The translations under genes and the position numbers were made by a program. From the NCBI GenBank assembly GCA_037954665.1, contig JBBMOL010000065.1, forward strand, positions 2,914,001-2,978,000: a stretch of 64,000 bases of DNA. The letters are read 5' to 3'. This stretch comes from Laguncularia racemosa (Eukaryota > Streptophyta > Magnoliopsida > Myrtales > Combretaceae). The notes beneath the pieces are model-generated. The model ran no database searches. It had not been told where the DNA came from and saw nothing but the letters and a program-made list of their open reading frames with translations. Positions 24,378-36,300 of the stretch are shown here, one piece after another. Positions within the stretch are counted from its first letter, which is position 1, and every line of letters begins with the position of its first letter.

Positions 24378-26732
24378 CTTAAGATTAATATCAATGGCTT
24401 GGTACTCCTCAATAGGGTCATCAACATCAATACACAATATTACTGTCACATGTCCTATGTTTGTGGATTATGGCAAGCTAATGGCATGGCAAAGAGTGAA
24501 CAACGAGTGAAGCTTGTGAGAGAGAGGATAAGAGTAGGAGTTAAAGAGCTTTTCATTGTTATAGTAAAGTGATTTATTGACTTGAAATTATTATGAATAG
24601 GGTTAAGATTACTTCCATATAGAAAAAGTATAATTTTGTGTTATCAGAATGTCTAACATTTTATTAGGACATATCTATAAGAATATGGTTTTTAATTTTA
24701 TTTCTCATTTCATAAAGACAATGTGTTTTTACACATAAAAATTACCTCCTTTCTTGTTAGACAAATTATTAGATATTTCATATAGTTTCTAGTAGAAGCG
24801 TCAATGCATAGTGTTTCAAGATATTAATATTTGGTGATAGGTAGTCTTTTTTATGCAAAAATAAAATTCACGAAATCTTTTTTGGATTTACTAGTGTCAC
24901 TTTATAACTGTTGCAAATGCAAATTTCATATACATCTAATTGGTTAGACGTTTTACTTTATAGTAAACATTCATGATATCTTAAAATGATAAATTAAAAC
25001 CATAAAGCGTGTCTACATTATTTAGATTTGTGGTTCTAGAATCACCTTCGAGGGTGTGAAACTGTGAACTATTTCTTAATTTAACTAGCTTGAAAATGAT
25101 ATTTTCCATGAAACAGTAAGGTAGAAAGGGAAAAGAAAATCAGTAAGAATTCTAAAAGGTTGGTTAATCTTGGAGGAGGACATCATGGTCCGTCTTACTT
25201 TTCTAAAAGGAAAGGAGTGGAATTCAAAAGTTTGAAAGCTCTGCCATTTCCCAATCTAAATAATCGATACCCTCATCTATATGATAAGATAGAGCCTAAT
25301 AATTGTTATTCTCTTCAATAAAGATATATTTCTTGGCAAATTAACCCGAAGTAGTGGTTTTTTTCTAATGTTTTCTTTTACACCATGTTGGAGAGCTAAC
25401 TAAGTATTCTAGTAAGTAGCCAACTGCCACCATTCTTGTACATGGGTTTTATGTTCGAATTGTTACACAGATGGGCTGTACAACCATGACCAAAAAAGTC
25501 CTTTTCTATTTCGAATAGCATATTGTCTATTGGCTTTCTTATGATCTAAACAAGCAAGCAATACTGCAAGAAGAAACGAAGATGGATTGAGGATTTGTTA
25601 CCAAATTTTTTAAAATTTATTGGAAGCATAGGGTTTAACTGTCAATTGAAAAAAAAAAAAAAATGGGAATACAGTAGTGCAATTGCACGGGGTCAAACTT
25701 TTAATGCTAATTATCAAGAGTTGAGTTTCAAAGCTTATTTGTGAGTTTTGCAATCTATCTATAGCCATTTCCTATAAGTGAATTTGTTTTTATTCCCAAG
25801 ATACCTACTAGAGTCACTTAAGAGACATCCAATAAAATAGAAATAACCCTTTACCTACTTGACAAATGGAAATAAACCTTTTTTTTTTTACCCTTTTTGG
25901 GTGTATTGACTGGATTCAATTAGCATCACTCCTTTGATTATGTCGCAATGCTTTGGTTATCAGCAAATTCTTCCAAATATTTATACAAGTATTTGCTTGG
26001 TATGTCGTATCACTTGATTTTTCTTTAACATATTTCATTTTAAATACTTGAATTTTTGTCATTTAACACAATGTATACCTATCGTTTTATTTGACACTTT
26101 ATATACGAGTACTTTATCTCAATCTATTACTATTGATTAATAGATATATATATATATATAAGGTTTTTATTGATTAACAATAATTAATTTCAGACATTAG
26201 TTAGCCACCCCTAAACCATGGGATGACCTATAAAAACCAAAATTGGTGGGTGTATCACGACCTACGCATGATGGTGATTAACCACCTAATAAGATCTTGC
26301 ATAGCTTAGTATTTCGTAAAAATGGAAATTTGGTAAAAGAAACGTAAATCCTTCATTTGGGATGAGGAAATCTCCTACAAAATAGAGATAGTAGAGAGTT
26401 TTCTTGAATTTTATTATGAATGAATATGTACATTTGGCTTCTATATGAAACTATTTATAATATTCCTATGACCACTAATTTCCCAACTAGTATACTAATT
26501 TTAAATATTTACTAATTTTGCTTAAATCATAAGATCATCCACGACCCTATGAGGTAGTGTAACCACCTTAAGGTGGTTGACGGACACCCTTCATCACTAA
26601 TGAGTTACAACTTATCTTGAAGTTCCAATCTCTGCTAACCACCTCATAGCTAAGGTGAAACAAGTCATCATCTTGGGAAATTGTATGACCTCCCTACCCT
26701 TAAGTAGTGGTTAGCTAGTCAATGGCTAAGTT
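24378..26732. other. AT-rich region without recognised genes
   Basis: No coding content seen. Short A-runs and a TA tract near 26141-26160 only. Confidence 0.55.
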
Positions 26733-27972
26733 AAGGATGCCACTTGATCGAGTTTGAGATGAGTTTTATAAAATTTGAACCCGATTGAATACTCAGTAGG
26801 CCTCTTTAAAACCTATCCTAAGACACTATAAAGTTTTATCCTAAACCCAAAACTTGCTCTTGTAGGGTATTATTGAACCCATAACCTAACCTATCCTTGT
26901 AAGGCGTTAGTGAACTAAAGCTAATATTTTTTTCCTTTTTAAATTGTTTTCATTGATTAGAAGGAAAATTTTTTTTAGAAATTTGCCTTTTCTTATTTCA
27001 ATAGAAATCCACATGTAAAATGTTCAAAGCACAAAAGAGATGAAAAACAAATGGAAATGATTCATCAAATAGCAACACAATATCTATCTCTTTCCATATT
27101 TCTTTAAATCTAGAAAATTCTCTGAGGAACAAGAACCACCACCACACGCTTCCCATTTCTTCTTCATTCTTAGCTTCTTACATACGAAAGCCTTCTCCAA
27201 TGACTCAACTCTTTGTGATAATGAACTCAATAACCTCGTTTACCTATCATTCTAGTAAAAAAAACTTAACTTTAACACTAGTGGCCTGATGCAACTATTA
27301 GAAATGAAGAAAAGCAAAGTGTAAATGATAAAGCAAAACTCACCTAACAAGAAAGAACAGCACAACATAATTGAGGATGGTGAGAGTAGAGAATGAGAGT
27401 GAGCTCATAGATAAAGATGTTGGTTTGATTAGAGAGGGTAATAGTAAAAGAATAGTCTAACTAAGATTGTGAGGTTTTGTTGAGAGATGAGATGATCGTG
27501 AGTTTGAGGTTGTGAGGCATGAGTGATGATGGTGAGGGTGAAACGACTAACAAGAGATGGTGATGGATGGTGAAGGTGAGTGGGTGACTGTGAGATGAGT
27601 GTTAAGATGAGATGAGAGTAGAGAGATAGTGAAGTGATCAAGTGATGGATGAACGATAGTGAAGGTGTTACTGTATGAGGGTAAGTAATTGTGAAAGACT
27701 AGAAAGAGATAGTGAGTTATGAGCTACATCTAGGATTTTTAGAAAAGATTATAGCCATTAATTATTATTATCTTATTCTTCATATTAGGTTTAGGTTTCC
27801 ATCGAGGTTCTATCTTACTCTCAAAACCTGACTTACCCAATAGGGTTTCGAAACAAGACCTAAAAGCCCATATCAAAATTCTATAGGGAGTTAACCTATA
27901 GGGTAATTGTCATGTTGAATTGGTGGAGTATCCTATAATGACCAGTTAGGTAGCATCATTGGGATAGGCTTA
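26733..27972. repeat. putative non-autonomous DNA element sharing ends with the 41.3-42.9 kb repeat
   Basis: The right end, read on the minus strand (GATGCTACCTAACTGGTCAT then TATAGGATACTC), matches the plus-strand start of the repeat at 41307 (GATGCCACCAAACGAGTCAT then TATAGAATACTC). The left end at 26733 begins with a related GGATGCCACTTGATCGAG. Internally there is a GT/GA-rich plus strand (27360-27720), which produces a low-complexity minus-strand ORF. I find no clear target duplication, so boundaries are approximate. Confidence 0.4.
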
Positions 27973-28803
27973 GTTTTTTTTTTTTTAATGAATGTTTTTC
28001 TTTGATTTTTGGTAATTTTTTATTATATAATTTAATTTAATATATTTAATAATAATATTCTATTAAATTAATTAATGTATACCAATTGAAAGTTAGTATG
28101 GTCCTTTAATTAATAGCTATAGATAGAAATAAGACAAAGATATGCAAATTATAAAAAGTGTAAACACAAGTTTACAAGTATTAAATGGTGAAAGCTTATG
28201 TATACAAAGCGAAATTTTCCATTTTTAAAATAACAGTCAATATACAAAAATTCTTAAAATAAGGGCAAATACTAAGATGAGAGATAAGGTTTTTGCTTTG
28301 TTTAGTAAATTAGTAGATAAGGGAAATGATTAGAAGTGATGAAAGGTGTAGCGGAACAAGGGAAGAGAGAAAGCGAAGGGAAATATTTCCCTCTTTATAT
28401 TTAATTAATATTATTGAGAGAAAATGCAGAGAAGTAAAATTATTGGTTGACTAGAGTAAGGGAAAGGATTTGGAGTTACAAAGAGGAATATTTACACATC
28501 CACGTACCTTTTCTTTTCTAGTGACTAGATAAGGATTTTCCTTTCTCTTCCCATCAATTCTCCTAATTTCATTGCACTTTCTCTCTAAAAAAACACCGAG
28601 TTAAGATCAATCAACAACAAACAATGAAAGTATACAGAAATTAATGAACTCACACAAAGTAGATAAACTTTCCTCCATTTATTGTCTTGAAACTTAGCAA
28701 TTATAATGATTTTTTTTCTAATACATCATTAAAAAATTTAAATTATCTTAAGAAACCAATGATATTGATAGTGAAGAGTATGAAATCCTTTGGTTTACGT
28801 TAC

Positions 28804-29266
28804 TGTTAGGATTAAATATAGACTTTTGGTTACAAATCACCAACTACATAATTATAAGAGAAACAACAAGTAAAAAGAGAAAGAAAAACACAAAATCTAC
28901 CTTAAAAACTACAAAAGAATAAAGATAAAACAATCACAATCTAAACTAAATTAGTCAATTATATTGTAATAGCAACAATATAATAAATCTTACATAATTT
29001 TAAAGCATCAAATTCCTCTATTAAATCCTTAAGGTATTTTCTCATACACTACCTAATACATATAATAGCATACATGCACTTCTACACATAGAGTTTAGGG
29101 AAGCCCTAAACTCTTGTACATAAAATAAGATGTAACTTAGATAATAAGAAAACACAAAATGGGCTACTATTAGGGGCTAATGCAAAGCATTAAGGGACCT
29201 TTTTCTCATGTCTTTGTCTATTTATGTTTAAAGCCTAAGTCTCACATAAGCTTAAGACACAAACTT
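28804..29266 (-). repeat. 3' LTR of old copia element
   Basis: Begins TGTTAGGATT on the plus strand. It shares ACAATTATAAGAGAAACAA, an 'AACTAAATTAGTC' block, 'ACATAAAATA' and 'AACAAGAAAACACAA'-type blocks with 32303-32831, in the same order. A short purine-rich stretch (GATGGAGAGTTT on the minus strand) borders it inside, as a PPT would. Confidence 0.65.
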
Positions 29267-29889
29267 AAAACTCTCCATCTTGGCTTGGATTTATACAACT
29301 TAGCACAACTCCTTTGATTTAGACTTGCTAAAATTGCCCACCTACTAGCTATCTAGGGCACCATAGAGTACCACAAGCATCTATCATCCTATGCTTAGAT
29401 GATGTTATCCATTTTCTATAACAATAATGTGCAGCCATGACATTTAAAATTAGGTTACCTCTCCACTCTTTCTAGCCAACATAGTACTTCTTAGATTCCC
29501 AAGCTCCACGTTCCTCCATATTCTCTTCACCTTAAGATTTTGTACAACAACCAAGTGAAGTAATTTAGACTATTTCAATGCAAAGCCAAGATAACAATTG
29601 GGATGGACATTAGAATCTGGACCATAGTACATATTATAGTCAAGTAGGTTTTTGGGTTAGAAAGTTGTACTCAAATTGTAGGGTACTGGACATAACTTCA
29701 TACCCACCCTAAACCTATTTAGAACCTATATCATGTAATCTGCAGGTTCTAAGATATTTAGAAATTTTCATAGTTGTGGAAATTACCATATACTTTAACT
29801 ATGAAGTATCATAAATAAATATAATTAAACACTAAAAATATAAGAAGAAATTCAACCATGTTGCTTTACTTATAAACTATTATATTAGA

Positions 29890-30690
29890 CTAATAGTGTT
29901 ATGGAAGAGTCACCGATCCAAGCTCAAGAGCCAAGTCAAGAAGAAGATCAAGTGGCTAAGGATGAAGTTCAAGGGGTTTCAAGTACGATTAGCTTGCCTC
30001 AAGGACCAATCACGAGATCAAGAGCTAAGAAGCTACAACAAACATTGAATTCTCATTTGCAAGGCTTGGTGAAGTTCACAGGTGAAGGACTTCAAGGGAT
30101 TCAAAGCTTTGGGGCAAAAGAAGGCCAAAAGAACTTCAATTTGATGAAAATAGCATCGGGTGAAGATACACCGGCTCAAGGCTACCGGCCTTGGAGCCGG
30201 CCTTGAAAACGCCGATGTTTCGGTGCATTTTCAAGGAAGGCCGCCGGCCTTGAAAAGTAGGCTGCTGGTCTAAATGGCCGGCCTTCTTTTTATGCGCACT
30301 TTTCACTTGTTTTGCGATTTCCATGTAATGTTTTAGGGTTTTCTCCTTTATATTCCGAACGTCCTCATTGTAAAACGGAGTTTTTGGGATATTGAAAATA
30401 CCAAAAAAAAGCTTATTGCTTTGTTCTTTGTGTTCTTATTTGAATACATGCTCCTAGGAACAATCAAGGAAGATTGATCGACTTCTCTTGTGGATTGTTT
30501 CGAAATTAGGACTTTCCATAGTTCTAATTCTTAGATCATTAACCTAAGTCAAACCTAAATTCTAATCTTCTTAGGGATTGATTTCCAAATTGGTGTCGTG
30601 GGTTTTCGTATTACTGCATTGGGGGTTCACACTAATCAAAAGGGTTCTCAAGGCGTGATTGCGAAGGTTTTCGTATCAAATAGTCAATTA
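29890..30690 (+). mobile_element. fragment of a Ty3/gypsy-type retrotransposon (pol end plus LTR-like sequence)
   Basis: This stretch is visibly less AT-rich than its surroundings. It opens with a 101-codon ORF ending in a gypsy-type C-terminal motif and continues into LTR-like non-coding sequence. Near 30595 there is ATTGGTGTCGTGGG, similar to the start of gypsy primer-binding sites. It lies inside the older copia element and must be the later arrival. Boundaries are approximate. Confidence 0.5.
29901..30206 (+). pseudogene. C-terminal piece of a gypsy-type polyprotein
   Basis: 101 codons, open from an ATG to a stop. The middle contains 'LPQGPITRSRAKKLQQTLNS', a basic motif (G-P-x-T-R-x-R-A-K) that plant gypsy polyproteins carry close to their C-terminus, with a Glu/Gln-rich N-terminal half. 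No enzymatic domain is present. I treat it as a residual end of gag-pol and not as a host gene. Confidence 0.5.
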
Positions 30691-31089
30691 GATAATTGAA
30701 TCTACATGATATCTCTAATTTAGTTATAATATATATATATATATACACGCATGATTTTTTTTATTATTATTATTGTGTTTTCTTATTGAAATTCATTACA
30801 TTGCATTGTTTATCTCATATTTAAAAGTGATACTAACTTTCAATTTAAAATTTCATAAATTATTATAAAATTTTAAATGAAAAAAAAAGTAACAATAAAA
30901 AATACAGGTTTTACATGGAGCATAAGTTTCAAATTAGTTCAAATGGGTCACAGGGTAGTATCTAATTCCAAACTTTTAAAACCTGTATTTATAGGGTAGG
31001 GGCTTCTATCTTATCTACCTAGACCTACTCACCCTTAGTTAATTGCATAAATGTAAAGATAATCCACCTTATGACCGATACCCCAACAA

Positions 31090-32250
31090 AGTCACTAGGA
31101 GTCACCATCCCTTGCAATAGGAACAAATTTCCAAACCTGAATCCTCTCATTACTCTTGGATTGGCCTCCAAGAGTGCATCACCATGCTACCCAAATCTCA
31201 TTGTATTACAACAACTAACATGATCCATCAAATCAAGAGATAAAACATTACAAGATAACACTGGCACATTCCTCATATCTACCCCTTATATAGTTTAAAC
31301 TAAACTATACCTCCACCAATAATCTTTAGCTTTTAGCCATTGCCCATTTATATAGTACCATTCTATATAAGCTCATAGATTAGGAACCAATCTCTCCTGC
31401 AACACATACAGATAGTAGTTTGAAACCTAGTACATACATTTCTTCTAACAATCATATAAAAGTAATAACTCACCATCATCTAACTCAGTAATTGTTGCTC
31501 TAGTAACAACCTTACCTATATCATCTCCCTTCTAACCCTAACCTTACCCTTTAACACTTGAACCTCACATGTCCCTTTTATTTTCAGTGGTAAGAGATAA
31601 TCGCTCTACCTTTTGAGTATCCTTCTAAACGCATCACTACCATAAGACTATCAATCTTTAGTGATTTGATTGTCTACAAGATCCCATTTCATGGACTTAT
31701 TAGTCCTTACTCGACATATTTCCCTTACCCCTTTCTATTGAAAAGCTATCCATGGCCATGAATCATGGTCTCCTTGAAACTAAGGAATGAAGATTTTACA
31801 TAGCATAGAAGGATCATTGCTTAGTCTATAATCTCCAACTTAACATCAATATTTTTCAAATTGCTAGCTAGAGATATGAACTTTGAAATATGTTGCCTTA
31901 CCAATGATTTGCCGCTCTTTTGTAATGAATACAATTGTGCTCCAAAGCAAAAGAATTCACAAAAGACTTGGTCTTATATAACCCTTCTAATTCTTCTATA
32001 ATTTTGTAGCCATCTTTACCATTAGTATCTTTTATAAAACACTATCCATCAAACTTGGTTAGATCATATTTAGGACCTTCCTATCAAGTTCTACTCATTC
32101 ATTGTCCTTTATAGATTCTTGCTATTGATTTAAAGCCTTCTTTAAGCCTAATTGCACTAAGGTCCTCATAGCTGCACTTACCACAAGCCAAAACTCATGC
32201 AACAATCAAGCTTTTGATTATCATACTTGGTGGATAATATTTAGTGTATA
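31090..32250 (-). pseudogene. decayed copia gag and protease region
   Basis: Minus-strand reading in mixed frames gives pieces in copia gag order: 'TLVQLGLKKAL', 'ELDRKVLNMI', 'KIIEELEGLYKTKSFVNS', 'LASNLKNIDVKLE', a knuckle-like 'KGHVRFKC', and further left (about 31400) 'CMCCRRDWF'-like and 'VLSCNVLSLDLMD'-like pieces from the protease region. Stops and indels are dense. It is a fossil with no coding capacity. Confidence 0.65.
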
Positions 32251-32302
32251 TATCACAAACACTCAAAATCCTTAATCTCTTAACCTTATTTGATATCAAT
32301 TC

Positions 32303-32831
32303 TTTGAAAGGATTTGAATTTTTGGCTCAAAATCATAGAATACACAATTATAAGAGAAACAATAAGTAAAGAAAGGAAGAAAGACATAATTTATGTAAAA
32401 GATCCAAAAAAGAACAAGGTAAAAAACCAAGGGTAAAACTAAATTAGTCCACTATAGTGTAATAGCAATCACACAACCATTTTCACGTAATCTCAAAGTA
32501 TTTCAGTTTCTCTAAGAAGTCACAATGGTTTTCTACTCCCTTATACACTAGGTAGCATGTTAAGTGTTGGTGGAGAGACATAAGTTTGGGGAGATAGTAT
32601 TCAGGTTAAGGGCATTAGTTCATATACCGGGTTACCCTCAAATATCTTGATTTCATTGAATAGAACGTTAAGGAGTTAGTACATAAAATAGAAATTCACT
32701 TAGGCAACAAGAAAACACAAGATAGGAAACTATTGAAGTCCTATACAAGTTCTTATCAACCTTCTACCCATTTATTTGTATATTTATATTCTAAAATCCC
32801 AGTCTCGTATACATTCAAGATAAACTTAACA
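32303..32831 (-). repeat. 5' LTR of old copia element
   Basis: Partner of 28804-29266; ends CTTAACA on the plus strand. About 65 bp longer than the partner because of an apparent insertion around 32570-32670. Confidence 0.62.
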
Positions 32832-33227
32832 ATTATATTTAGTTTTAGTTTTAACTTTAATTGATCTTTGAACATAACCCTTTTAATGTTTGTCAAATCA
32901 CGTGCTAAATAAACTGAATCAAGAGCTTTTATAATATAACACTTAATTTATTGAAATTTTAAAAAGTTCTACAACTAGATTGTTTGTTGATAAAAACAAA
33001 TAAAAATAAAAATGAGATCTTTTCCCATTAATTTTAAGTAAGCTAATCTAAGTCCTAATTGAATTGAATTAAATCTATTAACTTCTCAATGGATAGATCC
33101 CTAGGGATTTTTTTTTCTCTGAGGGCCCAAGTCCTTCCCTAGATTGGAAAAATTAATTATTTACTTGAAAAGGAGAAAAAATATGCTTTTTGTATATATT
33201 TTAAAGACCATTTTTGAAAAAGTATTA

Positions 33228-33325
33228 CACATGATTGAGTGGTTAAGTATTTAAACTTAAAATGCATGTGATAATGAGTTCAAATCCCTTAAAGAGCTTT
33301 TTTCTTTCTTTCTTTCTTTTTCAAG
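33228..33325 (+). mobile_element. tRNA-derived SINE-like unit
   Basis: TGATTGAGTGG at 33232-33242 fits the RNA polymerase III A box with one mismatch, and GTTCAAATC at 33278-33286 fits the B-box consensus exactly. The spacing is as in tRNA genes. The unit ends in a T/CTTT-rich tail (33299-33323), typical of plant SINEs. The sequence between the boxes does not fold as a tRNA, so this is not a tRNA gene. Confidence 0.5.
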
Positions 33326-33329
33326 TTGC

Positions 33330-36300
33330 AAAATTTAATTAATTTTATATTGTTTAAATAATTTTCTCTTTTGACCTTTTTTTTATATTTTTTTTCTTTT
33401 AACAATAACTAATAACATTAGACATCACTCATCATAAAACTATAATTAACTAAGTAAATTTTTTATAGTTGCTATTTACTTATCAAATGATTTTTTTTTT
33501 ATGAGTAATTTTAATATTAACTTATATAAGGTAAGTCCAACCCCTTAATCATACGCTTTGTATCTATCCTTAACTTTTTGTTAGGTGTTTCTTTTTCTTA
33601 GCCCAATTCGCTAGGTTTTGTTTAATTTTTCATTTCTTATGAATTCAAATTGAAACAAACATCTTCTTAACAATTTCATTTTCTTTTTGAAGACAAAAAT
33701 TTTCTTTTCTTGATTTTTATGAAGACACAAATTCTCTTTATTAGAGTTTAAGTAAAACCAATTTATGTATGGAATTGATAAAATATACTAAAGAACTACG
33801 GTTTGAAGACCCAACCTGAAATAAGCATGTTCATCTCTTGTGAAAAGTGTTAATTAGTCGACATATCAAAGAATGAAGTTGCCATTAACATAATTGAGGA
33901 TAAAAATTTATATTCTAACGAAAGATGCTTCCCATGCAGGGGATGGCTAACATATTGAACGACGACACGAACTAATGATAATTGTACTATAGAGTTGCAT
34001 TAAACCAAATACTATGATAAGACATGCTATTTAGGGGTGAATGAATCCAAGATGAATTGACTATGAGGCTCTATTTATATCATACATATTATAGATATAA
34101 GTTCTCAAATTTTCTAACTGAAATCTATTCTATATCATGCAGAAGCTATCTTGAAATCTATTTCTTGTAAAATCTATAGGTAGTAGAATATCCTTTATGG
34201 AAATTGTGAACTTTTTAATTACATTTTTATAATATAAAATTCTTAAGTTAAGCTACCTAACAACATATCAATGTTTCCTTATATTTGTAACTAATATATT
34301 TATCAACCTAATAATTTCAACAATTTAATCTTATATTTTTCGATCACATATTTCTAATAAGGGCATGCACCGTGAATGTTATAATATAATTTCAAACAAT
34401 TTATTAAAAACTTCTTTTATAAACTTGCAATCTATCATATGGTCTATACCCACTTGTTTAAAATAAATAAGAGTATTAAATCATAATTGTATTTTTATTA
34501 ATACAAGAATATCGTATGAAAATAAAATAAAAAAATCAAATATATATTAAGTTAGAAATATTATATTTTGTTATAATTAATATCATGTATAGAGTTAATG
34601 TAAAATATCTTGAAACCTTTATCATATATACCTTTGAGTATAAATTTTAAGCTAAGTATAAGGTATGAAAACAATATACCATATACTTTATCTTGTTAGA
34701 GCAAATTTTAAGAAATTGAAACTGAAACCTATCCAGTAGCCTTCAATGGAATTTACCCGACCATGCAGGGTAAAACAAATTCTAAATAATACAAATAATT
34801 AGCTGACATTATATTCATACTTATTTGTGTTATAATTGTATATTTAATACCATGGTATCCATAATCATGCTCCTAAACTTATCATGTTCATGTTATTTTG
34901 CTCTACCATGAATTGATACCTCGCTCCCCACTATATTTCACACGAAATGGGAAAGAGATGAAGTCAGACTCGCCAAAGAAGAAAAGGAAAAAGAGAGCTC
35001 TGCGTGATGACTGGGGCACATTATTGGTTGCTGCATCCTTCTACTTCTTGACTATTAATCTAGTGGAGTTCGATCATCTCAATTTATTTTTTCTCTCAAT
35101 TCCCCTCAATTTATTAATTAGTTATTGAAATTATTTAGAATATTGAAATTTTTTGTGATACTATCATGATATCATCTTTTTTCTTAAAATCCCAACTATT
35201 AATTATGTATAATAACATTTTAAGAAAGTAAATTATTAAAAATAAAAGTAAATTGAAATGATTTATTTTGGTTGTGGATTTTACTTCTCTTACATTATTT
35301 GGAATAGTTATATTTTAAAATCTCTAGATTAAGCATGAGCCATAAGCCCAGCATTGTAACAATATTGATTGTGAGATTAGCCCATAACACAAAGCAAAGC
35401 TTGGAGGATCAAGCTGCTTTCTTTGTTAGTAGAAAGTTATTATGACATATATGATGTATAAAATCAAACGGACGTAGTGAAACATGTGTGTAGTGTGTTC
35501 AATGAGAGACGGATTATGCCGGTGGGGTGTCACATTGACAGCTAGATTCCTGATTCAGTGATCCAGAGAGATGACGCCTTTGTGGACCAATTTGCCAAAA
35601 AATGTGGACCAGAAGTAAGTCAATGCCATGTTGCCTTTTTCTGAGACCACAATCCTTGGCTCTTATGCTTTTGAAGTTGACAGCTTACCATCATTCACAT
35701 TTCCATTGCTTCACAATGAAAGTGATTAATCTTTCTCTCAAGACTAAAACCTTGGCAATTCCCGACATTAATTTCTTTCTGCCCATGAAAATTATTTGTT
35801 CTTTGATTTACCTAGGGGATAGTTTCATTAGAAACCTATGATATATAGTTCATACCTAATGTTTTAAATGGTTTTTAAGGATAAATAAAAAGTTTTAATA
35901 TTAAACTTATCTAAAAACAGTTTCAAGATTCTGAAATACCTTTGAAAATATAATATATCTTAAATCGTTATTAAAGTCTTAAAATCATTACTATTTATGG
36001 TTCCTTTGACCATGATTTAGAGGTTTTAGTAACAATACAAGAATATCTATATTTTTTTAAAAGTTAAAAAAGATAAAGTAACACTTTAAAAATTTAGAAG
36101 ATTTATTTACATCTAATAATAATTTTGGAGTTTCATTTATAATTATCCCCTAGACTTTCTTCTTTGCTTTTTCCTTTGTAACCAGCTATGTATATTTTGC
36201 AGAGTTAGGAGAAAGGATATCAAACATTTCAATCCGAGCAGAACAATGGTGTTTACGTACATAAATAGTATACATATATACATGTATATTCCTACTGAGG

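Larger units (their letters stand above)
28804..32831 (-). mobile_element. old decayed Ty1/copia element
   Basis: Two diverged LTR copies in direct orientation (28804-29266 and 32303-32831) flank about 3 kb. On the minus strand, a decayed initiator-tRNA PBS (opposite TTTGATATCAAT at about 32289-32300) directly follows the right-hand LTR, then gag and protease relics follow in order. A separate gypsy-like fragment (29890-30690) lies inside. LTR divergence is far greater than in the 4.3-8.2 kb copia, so this is a much older insertion. No matching 5-bp duplications remain. Confidence 0.72.

Noticed and set aside
27429..27641. Minus-strand ORF rich in Ser, Thr, Leu and His
   Set aside because: Produced by a low-complexity GATGAGAGTG-like region; no domain.
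33228..33325. Functional tRNA gene
   Set aside because: A and B boxes are present but no cloverleaf with acceptor and anticodon stems can be drawn; classified as SINE-like.
34898..35128. 76-codon ORF with a PKKKRKK-like nuclear localisation stretch
   Set aside because: No family similarity, no intron signals or neighbouring exons recognised; the basic run comes from an A/G-rich patch.
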